From positions 1 through 64,000 of the forward strand of contig JAUCBJ010009073.1 in assembly GCA_032718475.1 (NCBI GenBank): a DNA stretch of 64,000 nt. The letters run 5' to 3'. Below the pieces are notes generated by a model, which did no database searches, was not told the DNA's origin, and saw only the letters and a list, made by a program, of their open reading frames with translations. Position 1 is the stretch's first letter, and each line of letters begins with the position of its first letter. Source of the DNA: Nemertoderma westbladi. Taxonomy: Eukaryota > Xenacoelomorpha > Nemertodermatida > Nemertodermatidae. Positions 10,822 to 21,351 of this stretch are shown piece by piece. A program made the position numbers and the translations under genes.

Positions 10822-11186
10822 GGTGCAGTGAAAAAAATGAAATTCGTTTAATGAACTTCCAACTTTACCAGATGTGAGGTTATAAGGCTAATGTAAGAAA
10901 ACGAAAAATTAGCATCCTATGATAATGGGTACCCATGACCCCATCGATATTTATATTTCAGCATTTTCCGCTAGTTCTAGCGGTAGTGAAAAATGTCAAT
11001 TTTAACGCATTGTGGTACTTCTTGTGGATGTAACACTCATTTTGGGCTTATTAAAACCTCAATGGTCGAATTAGTGCCAGTAAACAACATTGCCAATCAC
11101 TTCTACTTCTAAGTGATACCTCTTGATAAAAAGAGATATTTTTTTTCGATAAAAAGAAGATATTTTTAACACCCCTGTTAATGACA
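10822..11186. other. Non-coding stretch
   Basis: No coding frame or recognisable repeat beyond simple AT-rich sequence. Confidence 0.4.
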
Positions 11187-11325
11187 GGTAATACAATTAA
11201 ATTTTAAAATCAACCGCAAAGTACAACATTATGAATAGAGTTCAAAAATATTACAGGGTAATACATTTGAAATGTTAAAATCAATCATAAAGTACAACAT
11301 TATGAATAGAGTTAAAATATTACAA
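11187..11325. repeat. Two-copy tandem repeat, about 69 bp
   Basis: A unit containing GGTAATACA and AAAGTACAACATTATGAATAG is repeated twice (about 11187-11255 and 11256-11325). It lies just beyond the 3' end of the minus-strand gene remnant and is probably part of its 3' flank. Confidence 0.7.
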
Positions 11326-12581
11326 AATGAAGTCCTTTTTGGTATTAAAATGTTGCCTTTGGCCCCTAGCATTCAGTCGTGATCGAATGAGTAGGTCTCT
11401 ATTGACTGACCTAACAACTTCAGATGAAACTTGAGTGACAGCATGCACCATTTGTTCTACACCTTGGCTGTGATTTGGGTATGTGGTTTCAATGTCATTT
11501 AGATCATATGGAGAAGTATCAACAAACTTCTCAAACAGTTTGTCAGATGGTATATCATCAACAATTGGTGGAGAAGTGATGCGAATTGCATTCCAATTGA
11601 TGAGATCATAGTAGTTGAATGCAGCAAAGTTGATAGTTGGAACTGTGAATTCCCTTGGTGGTGTTCCAACACTTTTTGTTTCACGGGCTTTCCAAATCCG
11701 ACGGACTGCAAGCTCACGAATACACCGTTGCTCGTCATGAAGCATTGAGTAGAGCAAGTTCTCTGGGTGAGCTGAGAATACGTTGCGCTGTAACACGGGA
11801 TAAACAGTTCCACACACAAGTTCTCCTAAGTTACGTGTTGACTCCACCATCAAGTGGAAATTCCGTGAACCATCCTGAATTCGGCACTTTGACATTTTAT
11901 CTGAAACCATATTGGTGAATAAACAGTAACAATAAAACTTACAAGTTTTTCAAGGGCATTTGTTGGCTTCTGTGTACTGATGTAGAGGCGGCAAATTCTA
12001 TTTGCTGTAGTAACCCATCTAGAGTGTGCCATTTTTCCAGGATCACAATTTGCCAGATGATCGGGACACTTCCCATCAATAATTGCTGATGTGATCTGAT
12101 ACAGATATTTCTGATCAGTACTGAGAGTACAAATAACATTATTGTCAAGATGCATAAAAGTTGGTGATTCAAATGAACAGTAAGAGATGACTGGTAATGA
12201 AGCAAGCGAGGGTAAAGCGTTATTGTTAATTTGTTTCCCAATTGGGCCTTTAAAAGCCTTTGGACCAGTTGTTGGACCATCAAGTTTAATGAAGAGATGC
12301 CGGAGAGGCAGCTCATTGACATGGAGCAAACATATCAACCATTGAAGTGGACACATAATTTGCATCTCTAATAGCCGAATGACACCACCCGATCTTCCAG
12401 TATTGATGTTTGTCCCATCACTGTCAATTATACAAAGATAACTAAGAAGAATGTTTTCACGGTCAAAGAAGTCAACAATTGCATCTTTGATGCTAATGGC
12501 AGTGCCTGATTGTGGAGCAACGTGTCCCAAATACTTCCTACCAGGCTCTTCTACTATGACATAGTGTTCCTCAACTAGCAT
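11320..12581 (-). pseudogene. Uncharacterised multi-copy-type protein, 3' half (interrupted by BEL element)
   Basis: Minus-strand coding of about 420 codons in two overlapping frames (11850-12581 and 11320-11910). The first has EPGRKYLGHV, DGTNINTG, PLQWLICLLHVNELPLRHLF, DGPTTGPKAF and KMAHSRWVTTANRI. The second continues with NVFSAHPENLLYSM and RRIWKARETK. From memory this order occurs in an uncharacterised animal protein family found in many copies in cnidarian and arthropod genomes; its function is unknown to me. The frame change near 11870-11885 looks like a single-base indel. The upstream part of the same gene lies at 30565-31604, beyond the 18-kb element, and the frame continues across the insertion site. 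Confidence 0.6.
12577..12581. repeat. Target-site duplication AGCAT (left)
   Basis: AGCAT directly abuts the TG end of the LTR at 12582 and matches AGCAT at 30560-30564. A 5-bp duplication is normal for BEL/Pao integrases. Confidence 0.85.
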
Positions 12582-13798
12582 TGTTCGCGCTTTTAGACCT
12601 TTAGCAGTTTAACCTGCCAAATTTATATGTCTTTGAGGTTATAAATCGACTTTAGCCTATGACAAGTATTTGATACAAATAAACACTACATTAGCCGAAG
12701 CCAGCCTATGCGCGACCATTCACCCGCTGGATATACCCGGGAGACTTAATTCGGAAGACTTGACCTTATTGCGTTGTAAGCCTACTGTATTATTCGATTG
12801 ATCGTTAATATATAATCTCTGACAAATATTATTCACTTTCGGGAAATATTAACAGTTCCTTTAGGATGTGGCGCTTTAATTATGTAAACAGAGTTATGAC
12901 TTATACTAAACACAACGATATGGCTTGTGATTCACGTATAATGCGCATTCTTTAGGAGATGCTTAGTTACCAGTCAGACTCATGCACGCTATCGCACAAT
13001 ACTGCATACCACTCTGCCGACCTTTACTAATTTTAGTCACATATAAAGAGAACAGCAATTGACCCAAGTAGTGCCTATGAAATAGCATTAGATTCACTTC
13101 AAAACCAATATAATATAAGTCGCAATTGCTATATGTAACCGGTCTCTTACCTTCAGTATATCAAGAAGATGGGGTTTTATGATTCTTTATCGATATTATC
13201 CAAATATAATAATATTCCATCAACTGATACAATTAATAACCGACAGTAAATAGCAGTAAAATAATGCGGTGAAAGGCATGTACAGTTATGAGGTGACACA
13301 CTGACTTGCTATGAATGCATTGAGTGCACTGTGTGTGTGGTAACAGTTATACGTTCCGGTGATCAAGCCGTTCTAATGTTCGGCTAAAGTCTGAAACACA
13401 GAATTATTCCACAGCCGATGTTCGTGGCATCAGGAAAAAAGGTAAACACAAACCATAATGCATTGCGCGATTTCCCGGAGGCCTCTGTGTAATAAACTGA
13501 AAATCACGCTGATTGGTCGAGTGATTGCACAGAGTGGGCCTGAACAAAGAAAGTTCCACGAGTACACCAAATCAGCTGATAGATGTCGTAATCTGAACTA
13601 CACTGTGTAGAGAGTATTATGGCGTATTGCGACATAGGATTGCTAGTTATGTCTGCCAAAGTACACATACAGAAAAATAGCTTTTTATGTCCACTAAAAT
13701 ACCGGTACAGTAAGGAAACGACTTTTATGTCCGTTAAAACATCTAAAGAGTACTTCGCGGGGAAAAAATGACTAGCCAATCCCGCAAAAGCCTTTACA
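12582..13798 (-). repeat. LTR of BEL/Pao copy 1 (3' LTR)
   Basis: Starts TGTTCGCGC and ends GCCTTTACA as written on the plus strand. It matches 29344-30559 throughout; I count about 16 differences by eye (about 1.3%), many of them C/T at CpG. Three GGACATAA words lie near the 5' end of the LTR in element sense (13670-13745). Open frames inside are not genes. Confidence 0.92.
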
Positions 13799-13876
13799 CC
13801 GCTCCCAGAAAATGGGATTTAATTCTATAAAATATAAAAAATCACAGTTTCTAAAATATAAAAATACTCTAAACAG
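13799..13876 (-). other. Segment between the basic ORF and the 3' LTR, possible polypurine tract
   Basis: In element sense this AT-rich stretch ends CTGGGAGCGG directly against the TGTAAAGGC start of the 3' LTR. The purine-rich end is where plus-strand priming normally occurs, but the tract is short and interrupted by a C. Confidence 0.4.
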
Positions 13877-14308
13877 TTAGTCTTTCTTGCGAGGACGGCG
13901 TTTACGCAGTTTTTTGAGGCTAGCAAGAGTCCTTTTCTCTTTGGGGCGAGCCACTTTACTAGGAGGGCTATAACTCCTGGGTGAAGGGTGCAATACAATT
14001 GCATCGGAAGGTTTAGGATTACGATCGGTATATCCGCCGGTTGAGGTACCGGGTTGATCAATATCAACTTCCGTGGAGCGAGGTCTAACAGCCTTTAGAG
14101 TGCGTCTTAAGACTGCAGCTCCTACTGGTCCCTGACGAGTCGTCTGGACAATAGCGGTAGGTGGACCGCGAGTGGTGAGAAACTTCCTCGGTTTAATGGT
14201 TCTTTCCAGCTCGCTTTCTCGGGCTCGATATTCGTAGGGCCATAGCTGTACTTCCTGTAACTCAGGGTGCGAGTTGATGAATACATCGCCGTACTCGGAC
14301 GAAATTAA
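13877..14308 (-). CDS. 143-aa basic open frame without ATG, between 757-aa ORF and 3' LTR
   Basis: Minus-strand frame opening after a TAA at 14309-14311 and closing with TAA at 13877-13879. It has no methionine. The N-terminal half has mixed charge (QEVQLWPYEYRARESELERT); a middle part is S/T/P-rich. The C-terminus is strongly basic (KVARPKEKRTLASLKKLRKR, then RPRKKD), like a nuclear-localisation or nucleic-acid-binding tail. Codon content looks protein-like. It follows the 757-aa ORF after a short AT-rich stretch with a duplicated TTTGATTAATTAATT word, in another frame. It may be the displaced C-terminus of that protein or a separate product made by splicing. Function unknown. Confidence 0.45.
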   Translation of the reverse strand, partial: LISSEYGDVFINSHPELQEVQLWPYEYRARESELERTIKPRKFLTTRGPPTAIVQTTRQGPVGAAVLRRTLKAVRPRSTEVDIDQPGTSTGGYTDRNPKPSDAIVLHPSPRSYSPPSKVARPKEKRTLASLKKLRKRRPRKKD

Positions 14309-14333
14309 TTAATCAAAATTAAAATAAAATTAA

Positions 14334-16607
14334 TTAATTAATCAAATTGTATGAATTAATATCGCTAGGATTGATGTTCCTGAGATATTTACGAACAAAT
14401 TTGGTGGAAATACACTCACCTATACGCTTCATTAGCTCGTAATTAGGTGTGCGCAATTTTTGTTCAACAGACGCGAGTAGATAAGGATGGAACGCGTAAA
14501 CTCCTTCGTAGGCGCGTCCAGGGTAGTAGCGATGGCGTGACTCACAATGTAAATAGTAGTAAATCGTAACTCGAGTAAATACGTGGGTGGAACCAGCTAG
14601 TCCTCGTATATGTATCATACGCGTAGTTCCAAGTTCTCCAACCAGAACGCTACCTTCGTTATCGTAAGTTACAACTCCATACATCTCGATAACGTTAAGA
14701 GTCTCATTCCATTCTTTAGTGGCGTTTTCTAAAGTCATTCCCACTGGATGCCACAAGGTAGCGCATTCGCTAGCATTAGGTAAATCTCTATACTTTAAAT
14801 ATTGGGTAGTATATGTTTCCACATCTCCATATCGTTGTATCCTTTCCTCCTCGAATAACACGTTGAGATTCCAGTGGACTAATCGAGTTTTGATGAATCC
14901 ATCCAGATTATACGGAGGTATTGTCTCTTTCTCTATTCTGGAAACATTATAGGGTTTTCGAAATGAGTTTATTTTCACTAATTGATCCAGATGTTTCTGT
15001 AGTTGCTCGAGTTCGACAAGATCGAGAGGATTTATTAGTGGTAGAAATTTCAGACTATGTGTAGGATCCTCAGGTTTTACCATGTAATATTGCGTTAGAT
15101 TGACATAATAAGGATGATCTTTAATCCCATAAAACGAGTTCGGTAAAGGTCTAGCGCGTATGTTAACCTCGTGTACCATACGATGGATAAGATCCGCTCT
15201 ATTGTCCGGAGGTTCAACGAGTATACCATCGACACGAGCGGGCTCGATTGGCGGACGTTGCAACATGGGAGCGTCAGCTTTAAGCTCTCGAGATCCTAGG
15301 TTGATGTCTACTGGTTGAGGTTGCGCTATGGCGAAGAGTTTGTCTCCGAAATGGGGAACCATCGAAGGATGGAGGATGGTTTTAGAATAAAGATCAGTCA
15401 TAAGGATTTGAGCTTCTGGCTGGGCTAAAGCTGCTTCCTCCCTCTCATCCATTTCTATGTGTCTCTCCTCAAGCTGGTTTTCCTCCTTTTGTTGTTGGAA
15501 ACGCTCTTCCAGGAACTCTTGTAGAGAGTAGGTTCGTCCAAGTTCGATGTCTTCCTCAAGGTTCTGGATTTCTCGATCGAATTGGGGTAAAGCTAATTCC
15601 TTCACCGCTTGGACTTGTTGTTGTAATTTGCGTTTCTCTAAACAATCGTAAGTTCCTTTTCCTATCTTTTGCCGAATAGCGTCTAACGCGTTTCGTACAA
15701 CGCTCTCTTCGTCTTCGGTAACGGGCTGTATCGGGGTTAAGCCTGGACGATTGTACGGATTAAACGGCGATATTAAAAGACCGCGTCCTAATCCAGCCAG
15801 GTAGGGTTGGCGAATATCTAGCGAGCCCACTACCGGAGTGCCGCCGATTAATTGTTCGGGTAACACAAGATCTTTAAACAGTGAGTACAGTTCAGGGGGA
15901 TCCGTTATACTATTAGGATCAAGTGTTTGAGGTCTCACTGAGGAATGAGGAGGTCTGACCGAGTATTCCGGAACTCTGATCATTGGTTTATTCAAGGATC
16001 GTTTGAGCCAAGCGAGCGTAGGTGATACATTGAACAGGTTTCTCTCGAAACTCCCATAGGTACATCTAGTAAAACTGTGTTTAGCACAACGTTTCCGCGG
16101 ATGTTTATGTCTTTCCGTTTGAGGATATCGAGTTTCCAGATTTTGTTGACTGGCAATATTGAGATATGTTTCTCTCAGGAATTCCAGATAATCATTGAAG
16201 TCGCTGCGTTTATCTGGCTCTTCAACATCTTCTCTTTCGAGTCTGTTTCGAATAGAATTCTTGTGTTCTATTCTCGGTTTATCGTTACGACTCCGCTGGG
16301 CATGATATTTAAATAAAACCATTTCCCTTTCAGTGTCGACATCGTCCGTATCGTGTAGGTCGATAGGATGACCAGTAGTTAAGAAGTCCATATACGTACC
16401 ATTACGATGCGTATAGCGCTCGGTGAATTTTCTGTAGTCCAATTCACGCGTAAGTTGCTCCTGGGACATTGGCGGTTCGATATAACGACCATCGTCCTCC
16501 GTAGTAGTTGGACCAACGTCGCCGCGTATCAAGCTATCAACAAATGCTTGTAAAGGTAGAGTATATCGCTCCCTGATACCAAGATCATCTTCTATCAACT
16601 CAGTCAT
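14334..16607 (-). CDS. 757-aa protein of unknown function in the env position of BEL/Pao copy 1
   Basis: Intact 757-codon ORF, element sense, between integrase and 3' LTR. I do not recognise it. Residues 1-190 are charged and end in a Cys/His/Arg-rich patch (RKRCAKHSFTRCTYGSF, about 171-187). Residues 205-300 are proline-rich. Residues 320-395 are glutamate/glutamine-rich and likely coiled coil. Residues 490-757 look globular, with many aromatics (TIYYYLHCESRHRYY near 681-695). There is no signal peptide, membrane anchor or furin-like site, so it does not look like an envelope protein despite its position. It survives intact while gag-pol of this copy is broken, hinting at separate constraint or recent acquisition. 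A TATA-like AAAATATAAAC lies about 45-55 nt upstream of the ATG. Candidates are a captured host or viral gene or an accessory factor. Confidence 0.7.
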   Translation of the reverse strand: MTELIEDDLGIRERYTLPLQAFVDSLIRGDVGPTTTEDDGRYIEPPMSQEQLTRELDYRKFTERYTHRNGTYMDFLTTGHPIDLHDTDDVDTEREMVLFKYHAQRSRNDKPRIEHKNSIRNRLEREDVEEPDKRSDFNDYLEFLRETYLNIASQQNLETRYPQTERHKHPRKRCAKHSFTRCTYGSFERNLFNVSPTLAWLKRSLNKPMIRVPEYSVRPPHSSVRPQTLDPNSITDPPELYSLFKDLVLPEQLIGGTPVVGSLDIRQPYLAGLGRGLLISPFNPYNRPGLTPIQPVTEDEESVVRNALDAIRQKIGKGTYDCLEKRKLQQQVQAVKELALPQFDREIQNLEEDIELGRTYSLQEFLEERFQQQKEENQLEERHIEMDEREEAALAQPEAQILMTDLYSKTILHPSMVPHFGDKLFAIAQPQPVDINLGSRELKADAPMLQRPPIEPARVDGILVEPPDNRADLIHRMVHEVNIRARPLPNSFYGIKDHPYYVNLTQYYMVKPEDPTHSLKFLPLINPLDLVELEQLQKHLDQLVKINSFRKPYNVSRIEKETIPPYNLDGFIKTRLVHWNLNVLFEEERIQRYGDVETYTTQYLKYRDLPNASECATLWHPVGMTLENATKEWNETLNVIEMYGVVTYDNEGSVLVGELGTTRMIHIRGLAGSTHVFTRVTIYYYLHCESRHRYYPGRAYEGVYAFHPYLLASVEQKLRTPNYELMKRIGECISTKFVRKYLRNINPSDINSYNLIN

Positions 16608-18271
16608 AACTGCTATATGAGTTTATTAATATTATATTGAGTTTATATTTTAGGCTAGCGGGCGTCGCTGCCTACCCCTCTTTGCCCCCGGACAGTGCGA
16701 GATTCTCAGCGCCGATGTACCGTCGTCGCTGTGTGTTTCGCCAACAGAGTAGCTACACAACGACAACGATAACCGGCACAAGTCACTCCACTGTCCGTCT
16801 CAAAGGCTTAGATTTACTTCAGGTTCTTATGGCAGAGTTAGGGCTACTTTCACAATTGCGACTCACTACTGTAAACACACCTTAGTAGTAACATTCACCT
16901 ACAAACGCACAAATTCAACACAACTGTCACAAATTGTACACATTCGGGCCATTTGTCCGTTAGTCAGTGCCTTCCAGAATGCCACGTTATTATTAGGTAT
17001 CCTTGGATACTAACAGTGTGCTATTTATTCCCTATGTTATTCAATGGGGCAAGCTTTCTATTGTTCTTTTAACTCACTTCTAATTCTAGCGTGGTTGTTG
17101 CTATGGTGACATTATGGAAAGCTAGCAGTAGAATTAGGGTAATTCTCATGCATACAGATCTGGGATGCTATTTAATAGTAATTCTTTAATTGTCAATATC
17201 CCTCTTTATATATGATTTTATGAATTTTATCGGCTATTGACTATATATTGGAGATTCTCGCACACTAATACACTTAATAGGGTGAATCTCCGCTCCCATG
17301 ATCTATTAATTAATGGAATTTTGGGAATGTTATAAATTGTATAAAATAAAAATTTATCAAATTCATTAAAAGAGATGAATTTAAATTTATTCCCGTAATT
17401 TTATTATTTAATATTAAATAGACACAATTTTATTTCAGAGCATGTCTGGGGACGAGGATCCTTAATTCTAGGAAATTTGTCCTTTTAAGAGTATCGGTAA
17501 GTGCTACGATATCTTAATTGACTATAATTTCAAAGGATCTAAATTTTAACAAATTTTGATTTATAGATTGTTATAAATATTAATGATATAATATTTAAGA
17601 TGGGCACCGATTTATTCCAGCACTTGTCTGGGGACGTTAACCACTGATTCTAAATTTTGTCTTTCAAGTATATCGGTGGGTGCCACGATATCTTAATCGA
17701 CTAGAATTACAGATGGTCAAAAGGTTTAACAGATTTATTTTGCGTTTTACGCTACTGTTAAAAGGGACATCACGCTACTATATGTATTATTTAATATATG
17801 GTATGAGAGCAATATCGCACGAAGCAATGTCAGTGTGAAGAGGCAAGTCGTTTCCAAGGTCTACCCAGAGCTTGGTTTAGCCGAGACACGAGGATCTGAA
17901 CTTTGCATTCCTAATACTCTGCCTACCAATAATACTTAAATATAGTAGTGGCTTTATTGTACTTTAATGAGTACGGACATTTCATCTTACTATAGTCACG
18001 TATTTATAATATAATACGGATAGTAAGGAAAGAGGAAAATAATTATTTCTTGCCATCACACTAAATATATAATATAAGTAATTACGTAAGTAATAAACAC
18101 TAATACATATTGCACCAATCTACTAAATAATTGCTAAAATAACATTCTACTAAATAAAATTAAAGAAAACGATAATAATAAAATTAATAAAATTACATAA
18201 TAATACATACATAAATATAAAATAATAAGAACAATACAAATAATATAGTCACACACCCACTCCGGACGGTA
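16608..18271 (-). other. Spacer between integrase and the 757-aa ORF
   Basis: About 1.66 kb with no supported coding frame. It contains a duplicated module (17405-17770). The part near the 757-aa ORF (16640-16870) is richer in GC and could hold a promoter. The integrase-proximal part (17940-18250) is very AT-rich. Confidence 0.5.
17405..17770 (-). repeat. Two about 182-bp copies of a conserved module with AATAAA
   Basis: Copies at about 17405-17588 and 17590-17770 share GTCTGGGGACG and a block around TATCGGT(A/G)(A/G)GTGC(T/C)ACGATATCTTAAT. In element sense each carries GTCCCCAGACA followed within about 15 nt by AATAAA. They lie just downstream of integrase, so they may form a poly(A) region for gag-pol RNA. 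This is inference; AATAAA is common in AT-rich DNA. Confidence 0.55.
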
Positions 18272-19470
18272 TTACGTTATGGAGTCCCTAGATGTTTGTT
18301 GGATTAGGGAGGTGGTCGTGGGAAGAGTCGCTTGCCTTCCATAGTTTCCGGAGAGTTCTCTGTCTCTTTCTAGTAAACATAAACGACCAACTGGCCGATT
18401 GAGTTGCTGTGTCTCGAAGACAATTCCCGGTTTCTTAAAGTTACGTCGCATGACGACGAGTTCCACCGATCACACCAAACCATCATGCGAGATATGAGTC
18501 TCGATGATACGACCTGTCTGCCACCGCTTACGTGGAAGGTCGGGATCCACAATAAGGACCATGTCTCCAGCGCTGACGTTTTCTTGCTGCGCAAACCACT
18601 TAGTTCGAAGTTGTAGCGTGGGCAGATAATGTTTTTCGAAATGGTCAGCGAAACGACGGGATAACAACTGCATAAGTTGCCAAGTTTGCCGGCAGTATTC
18701 GTCTCCGTCTGTTATTTCCGATTGCGGAAGCATGGCTACAGGCTTTTTCAGTAGGAAGTGCGCGGGTGTTAGCGCTTCCAGGGAATCGGGACTCGATGAG
18801 ACTGGCATAAGCGGTCTCTCGTTGAGATAGGCGGCGATTTCTTCCATTAACGTCCGCAAAAGTTCGTCGGTGAGATACGCGCGGCACGGCACTATAAAGT
18901 GAAATGCGGTCTTCACGCTTCTAATTAATCTCTCCCAACTTCCTCCCCACCAAGGGGCATCGGCGGCGTTGAAGGTCCAGCTAGACGCTGTTATTCTTAG
19001 CTGGTCGTCCACCTGTCTTTGGTTCCAATCTTTGACGTAAGCCTTGATTTCATTGTTGGCACCAATGAAGTTTGTTCCTTTATCAGATCTCATCGTATTA
19101 CTAGTTCCAAAGCGAGCGATCTGTCGGCGTAAGCTCAATAGGAAGCTGTTGGTAGATAAATCGTTCACCATATCGAGATGGATAGCTCTACAAGTCATAC
19201 AAACAAAGATGACACACCATCTCTTGACTATAGTCCTAGCACGATATACTTCAATAGGGCCAAATAAATCTACACCGGTATTGGTGAAGGGTGGTTCATA
19301 GAAGCTTACTCGTTCCCTAGGTAATTCTGCCTCTCGCTGTGTTAAAGGCCTACTGAATGCTTTCCTACAGGGTATGCAGTTCCTAAGAACTTGGTTCAGA
19401 GCTCTACGGGGTTTATAAAAATAATAGCAAGTTCGGATTTCGCTAAGAACTCGTTCTCTACCAGAGCATG
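18272..19470 (-). pseudogene. BEL/Pao integrase (copy 1), one in-frame TGA
   Basis: Inserts the element cDNA into host DNA. The frame shows CIPCRK from the zinc-binding region, catalytic aspartates in NTGVDLFGP and MRSDKGTNF, and the glutamate in WWGGSWERLI (49 residues after the second aspartate). The C-terminal part has GDMVLIVDPDLPRKRW and ends with the BEL-typical RPVGRLCLLE. An in-frame TGA at about 18470 separates the last 65 codons. The integrase frame is entered through a frameshift near 19460-19470. Catalytic residues look intact but the protein would be truncated. Confidence 0.8.
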
Positions 19471-20076
19471 ATAAAGCTTACTGTGAACATCTACAATCAT
19501 CTTGATTTGTATTTCAAGATTTCTAATGAGTATGGGAAACTTCGTGTCAAAGGATAATGGCGCATTAGTTAGTCTTCCTCCAACGCGGATTAACCCATCT
19601 ATCATTGTGCTAGAGAAACGATCCCTTAAGCGCATCCGTGGATTTCTCAACAACAGGAAATACTTATCGGAATCCTCATAGCATTGCAGGAGTCTCAGTA
19701 TCTGTTTGTTGCTTTCTTCATGCTCCTGGTAACTGATCTTCTCCTTCAGAAACCTGTCGGATGTCTTATATTTGGGAAGATCTTTAACAACATGGACTTG
19801 CACGGATGTCAGTGGAGCAGTATCACTAGTGATCTTCGTCCTGGAGTAGTGATGATGAAAGCATCGCTTTAAATATGTAACAGCCTTACAGAGCCGATTC
19901 CAGGAACTATAGTGATGTATCGCTCTCTGCAGAAGAGGTGAGAGTCCTTGCGAGACGTCTGGTATTCCAGTTTTCCAATCTCTTTCTCGAATTTCCACAA
20001 CAGACTTATTTGTGTCTGGGAATTGTGGATCCAAAGCATCGTCTCCGGAAATGTGTAGTACCGACAGATCTATCAC
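19471..20076 (-). pseudogene. BEL/Pao pol, RNase H-integrase linker (copy 1)
   Basis: Minus-strand frame after RNase H, containing WNRLCKAVTYLKRCF and FSSTMIDGLIRVGGRL, the conserved linker before the integrase zinc-binding region. It is in a different frame from both neighbours, so frameshifts lie near 20073-20110 and 19460. No catalytic function of its own. Confidence 0.65.
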
Positions 20077-21348
20077 AGGTTTAAATAACTTCGATTTACT
20101 CGCTCGGGTTTTAGGTTTGACCTTTTCCGCTCCCTTGGCTGTCTAATCTCTGTAGTAGTAAGATGAGGAGGCCATTCATCTTCTTCTTTGCTTAGGAAGT
20201 TGGGTCCACCCAACCAGTCTGGAGTATCTATCAGTTCTTGTGGAGTTGCTCCCCTGGAGGCGATGTCTGCTGGGTTAATCGTTCCGGGGCAATGTCTCCA
20301 TTGATCTATCCTCGTGCGACTAAGAATAATGTCTACTCTGTTGGTAACAAAGAAGCTGAACTGACAGACTTCATTGGTTATATACTCCAACACGAGTAAA
20401 GCATCAGTCCAATAAACAGTTTTCTCCAGTTGATAGACGATCTGTTCTGTTACATTCCGGCTGATGGCTGTAGCATATAGAGCCGCTTTTAACTCCGCTC
20501 GAGGAACCTTCAACTTGTTGTTAATCAAGGCCTTAGAGGTAACCAAGGCGACTTTGATTCCATCCGGAGTTTCAACTCTCAGGTAGGCTACTATACCTAT
20601 TCCCATATCGCTGGCGTCTCCAAACACATGGAGTTGATAGGAATACGTAGGGAGAACATGACCAAAATATGAACGGGAAATTATAAAGTTCTCGATGGCT
20701 GGTAGAGAATCTTCCCATTTCATCCACTTCTTTAATAGTTCTCCCTTGAGTGGATCGTCCCATAAGTGGTTTTCAAGCCACATTTGTTGTACTAAACTCC
20801 GAGCAATCAATATAACTGGGCTAATAAATCCCAATGGATCGAAATAAGTGCTCAGGATACTTAAACAAATCCGTTTAGTCCGAACTGGATTATCTCGCGA
20901 TTTTAGCTGGAAAAACAGGATATCTCTCTCCGTGTCCCACTTCAAACCAAGGGTCTTGGTTTCTGGAAGATCGTCTTTTATTAGATCTAGGTCTTTCGCT
21001 CCTCGGTCTTCTACCGGTATCGATTCCAGAAACTCACGGGAGTTGCTGGTGAATTTAGTCAATCGAAATCCACCTCTTTTCAAGCACTCTACCGTCCCTT
21101 TGGCGACGTCAATAGCTTCTTCTACTGATGGGAGGGACTTCAAATTGTCGTCCATGTATATATCCCGTTTAATGTTGTCGATCACCTCTTTAGAGAAGGC
21201 GTCCCGGTTGTCATCAGCAGTGGTTCGCACCACTGAGCAGGCGTTTGAGGGGCTCGAGATGATTCCAAAAGCCTGGATGGTCATCCAGTACTCCACAGGT
21301 TTCTGGTTGAGGTCTCCTTCAGGCCACCACAGAAATCGTAGGCTGTCT
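20073..21348 (-). pseudogene. BEL/Pao RT palm C-terminal part and RNase H (copy 1)
   Basis: Contains QAFGIISSPSNACSV (motif B region), YMDD (catalytic motif C, 21147-21158) and RNase H motifs FGDASDMGIG (about 20606-20635), PRAELKAALYAT and YWTDALLVLEYI. It is open from 21296 to 20073. Motif A is missing from this copy because of a deletion at about 21350, so polymerase activity is not expected. Copy 2 carries the corresponding region intact to the window edge. Confidence 0.8.
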
Positions 21349-21351
21349 CGA

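Noticed and set aside
11901-11942. A 42-bp GT...AG segment on the minus strand (GTAAGT ... TTTCAG) that looks like a tiny intron
   Set aside because: Its removal does not join the two reading frames, and the residues it encodes (VYSPIWF) fit the protein family as I recall it. A one-base frameshift near 11880 explains the break better.
13504-13779. 91-aa ORF in the 3' LTR and the related ORF at 30265-30672
   Set aside because: These are chance frames in LTR sequence; the 30265-30672 one is host coding sequence running into the LTR.
14334-16607. Retroviral envelope gene
   Set aside because: Position fits, but there is no signal peptide, hydrophobic membrane span, fusion segment or cleavage site.
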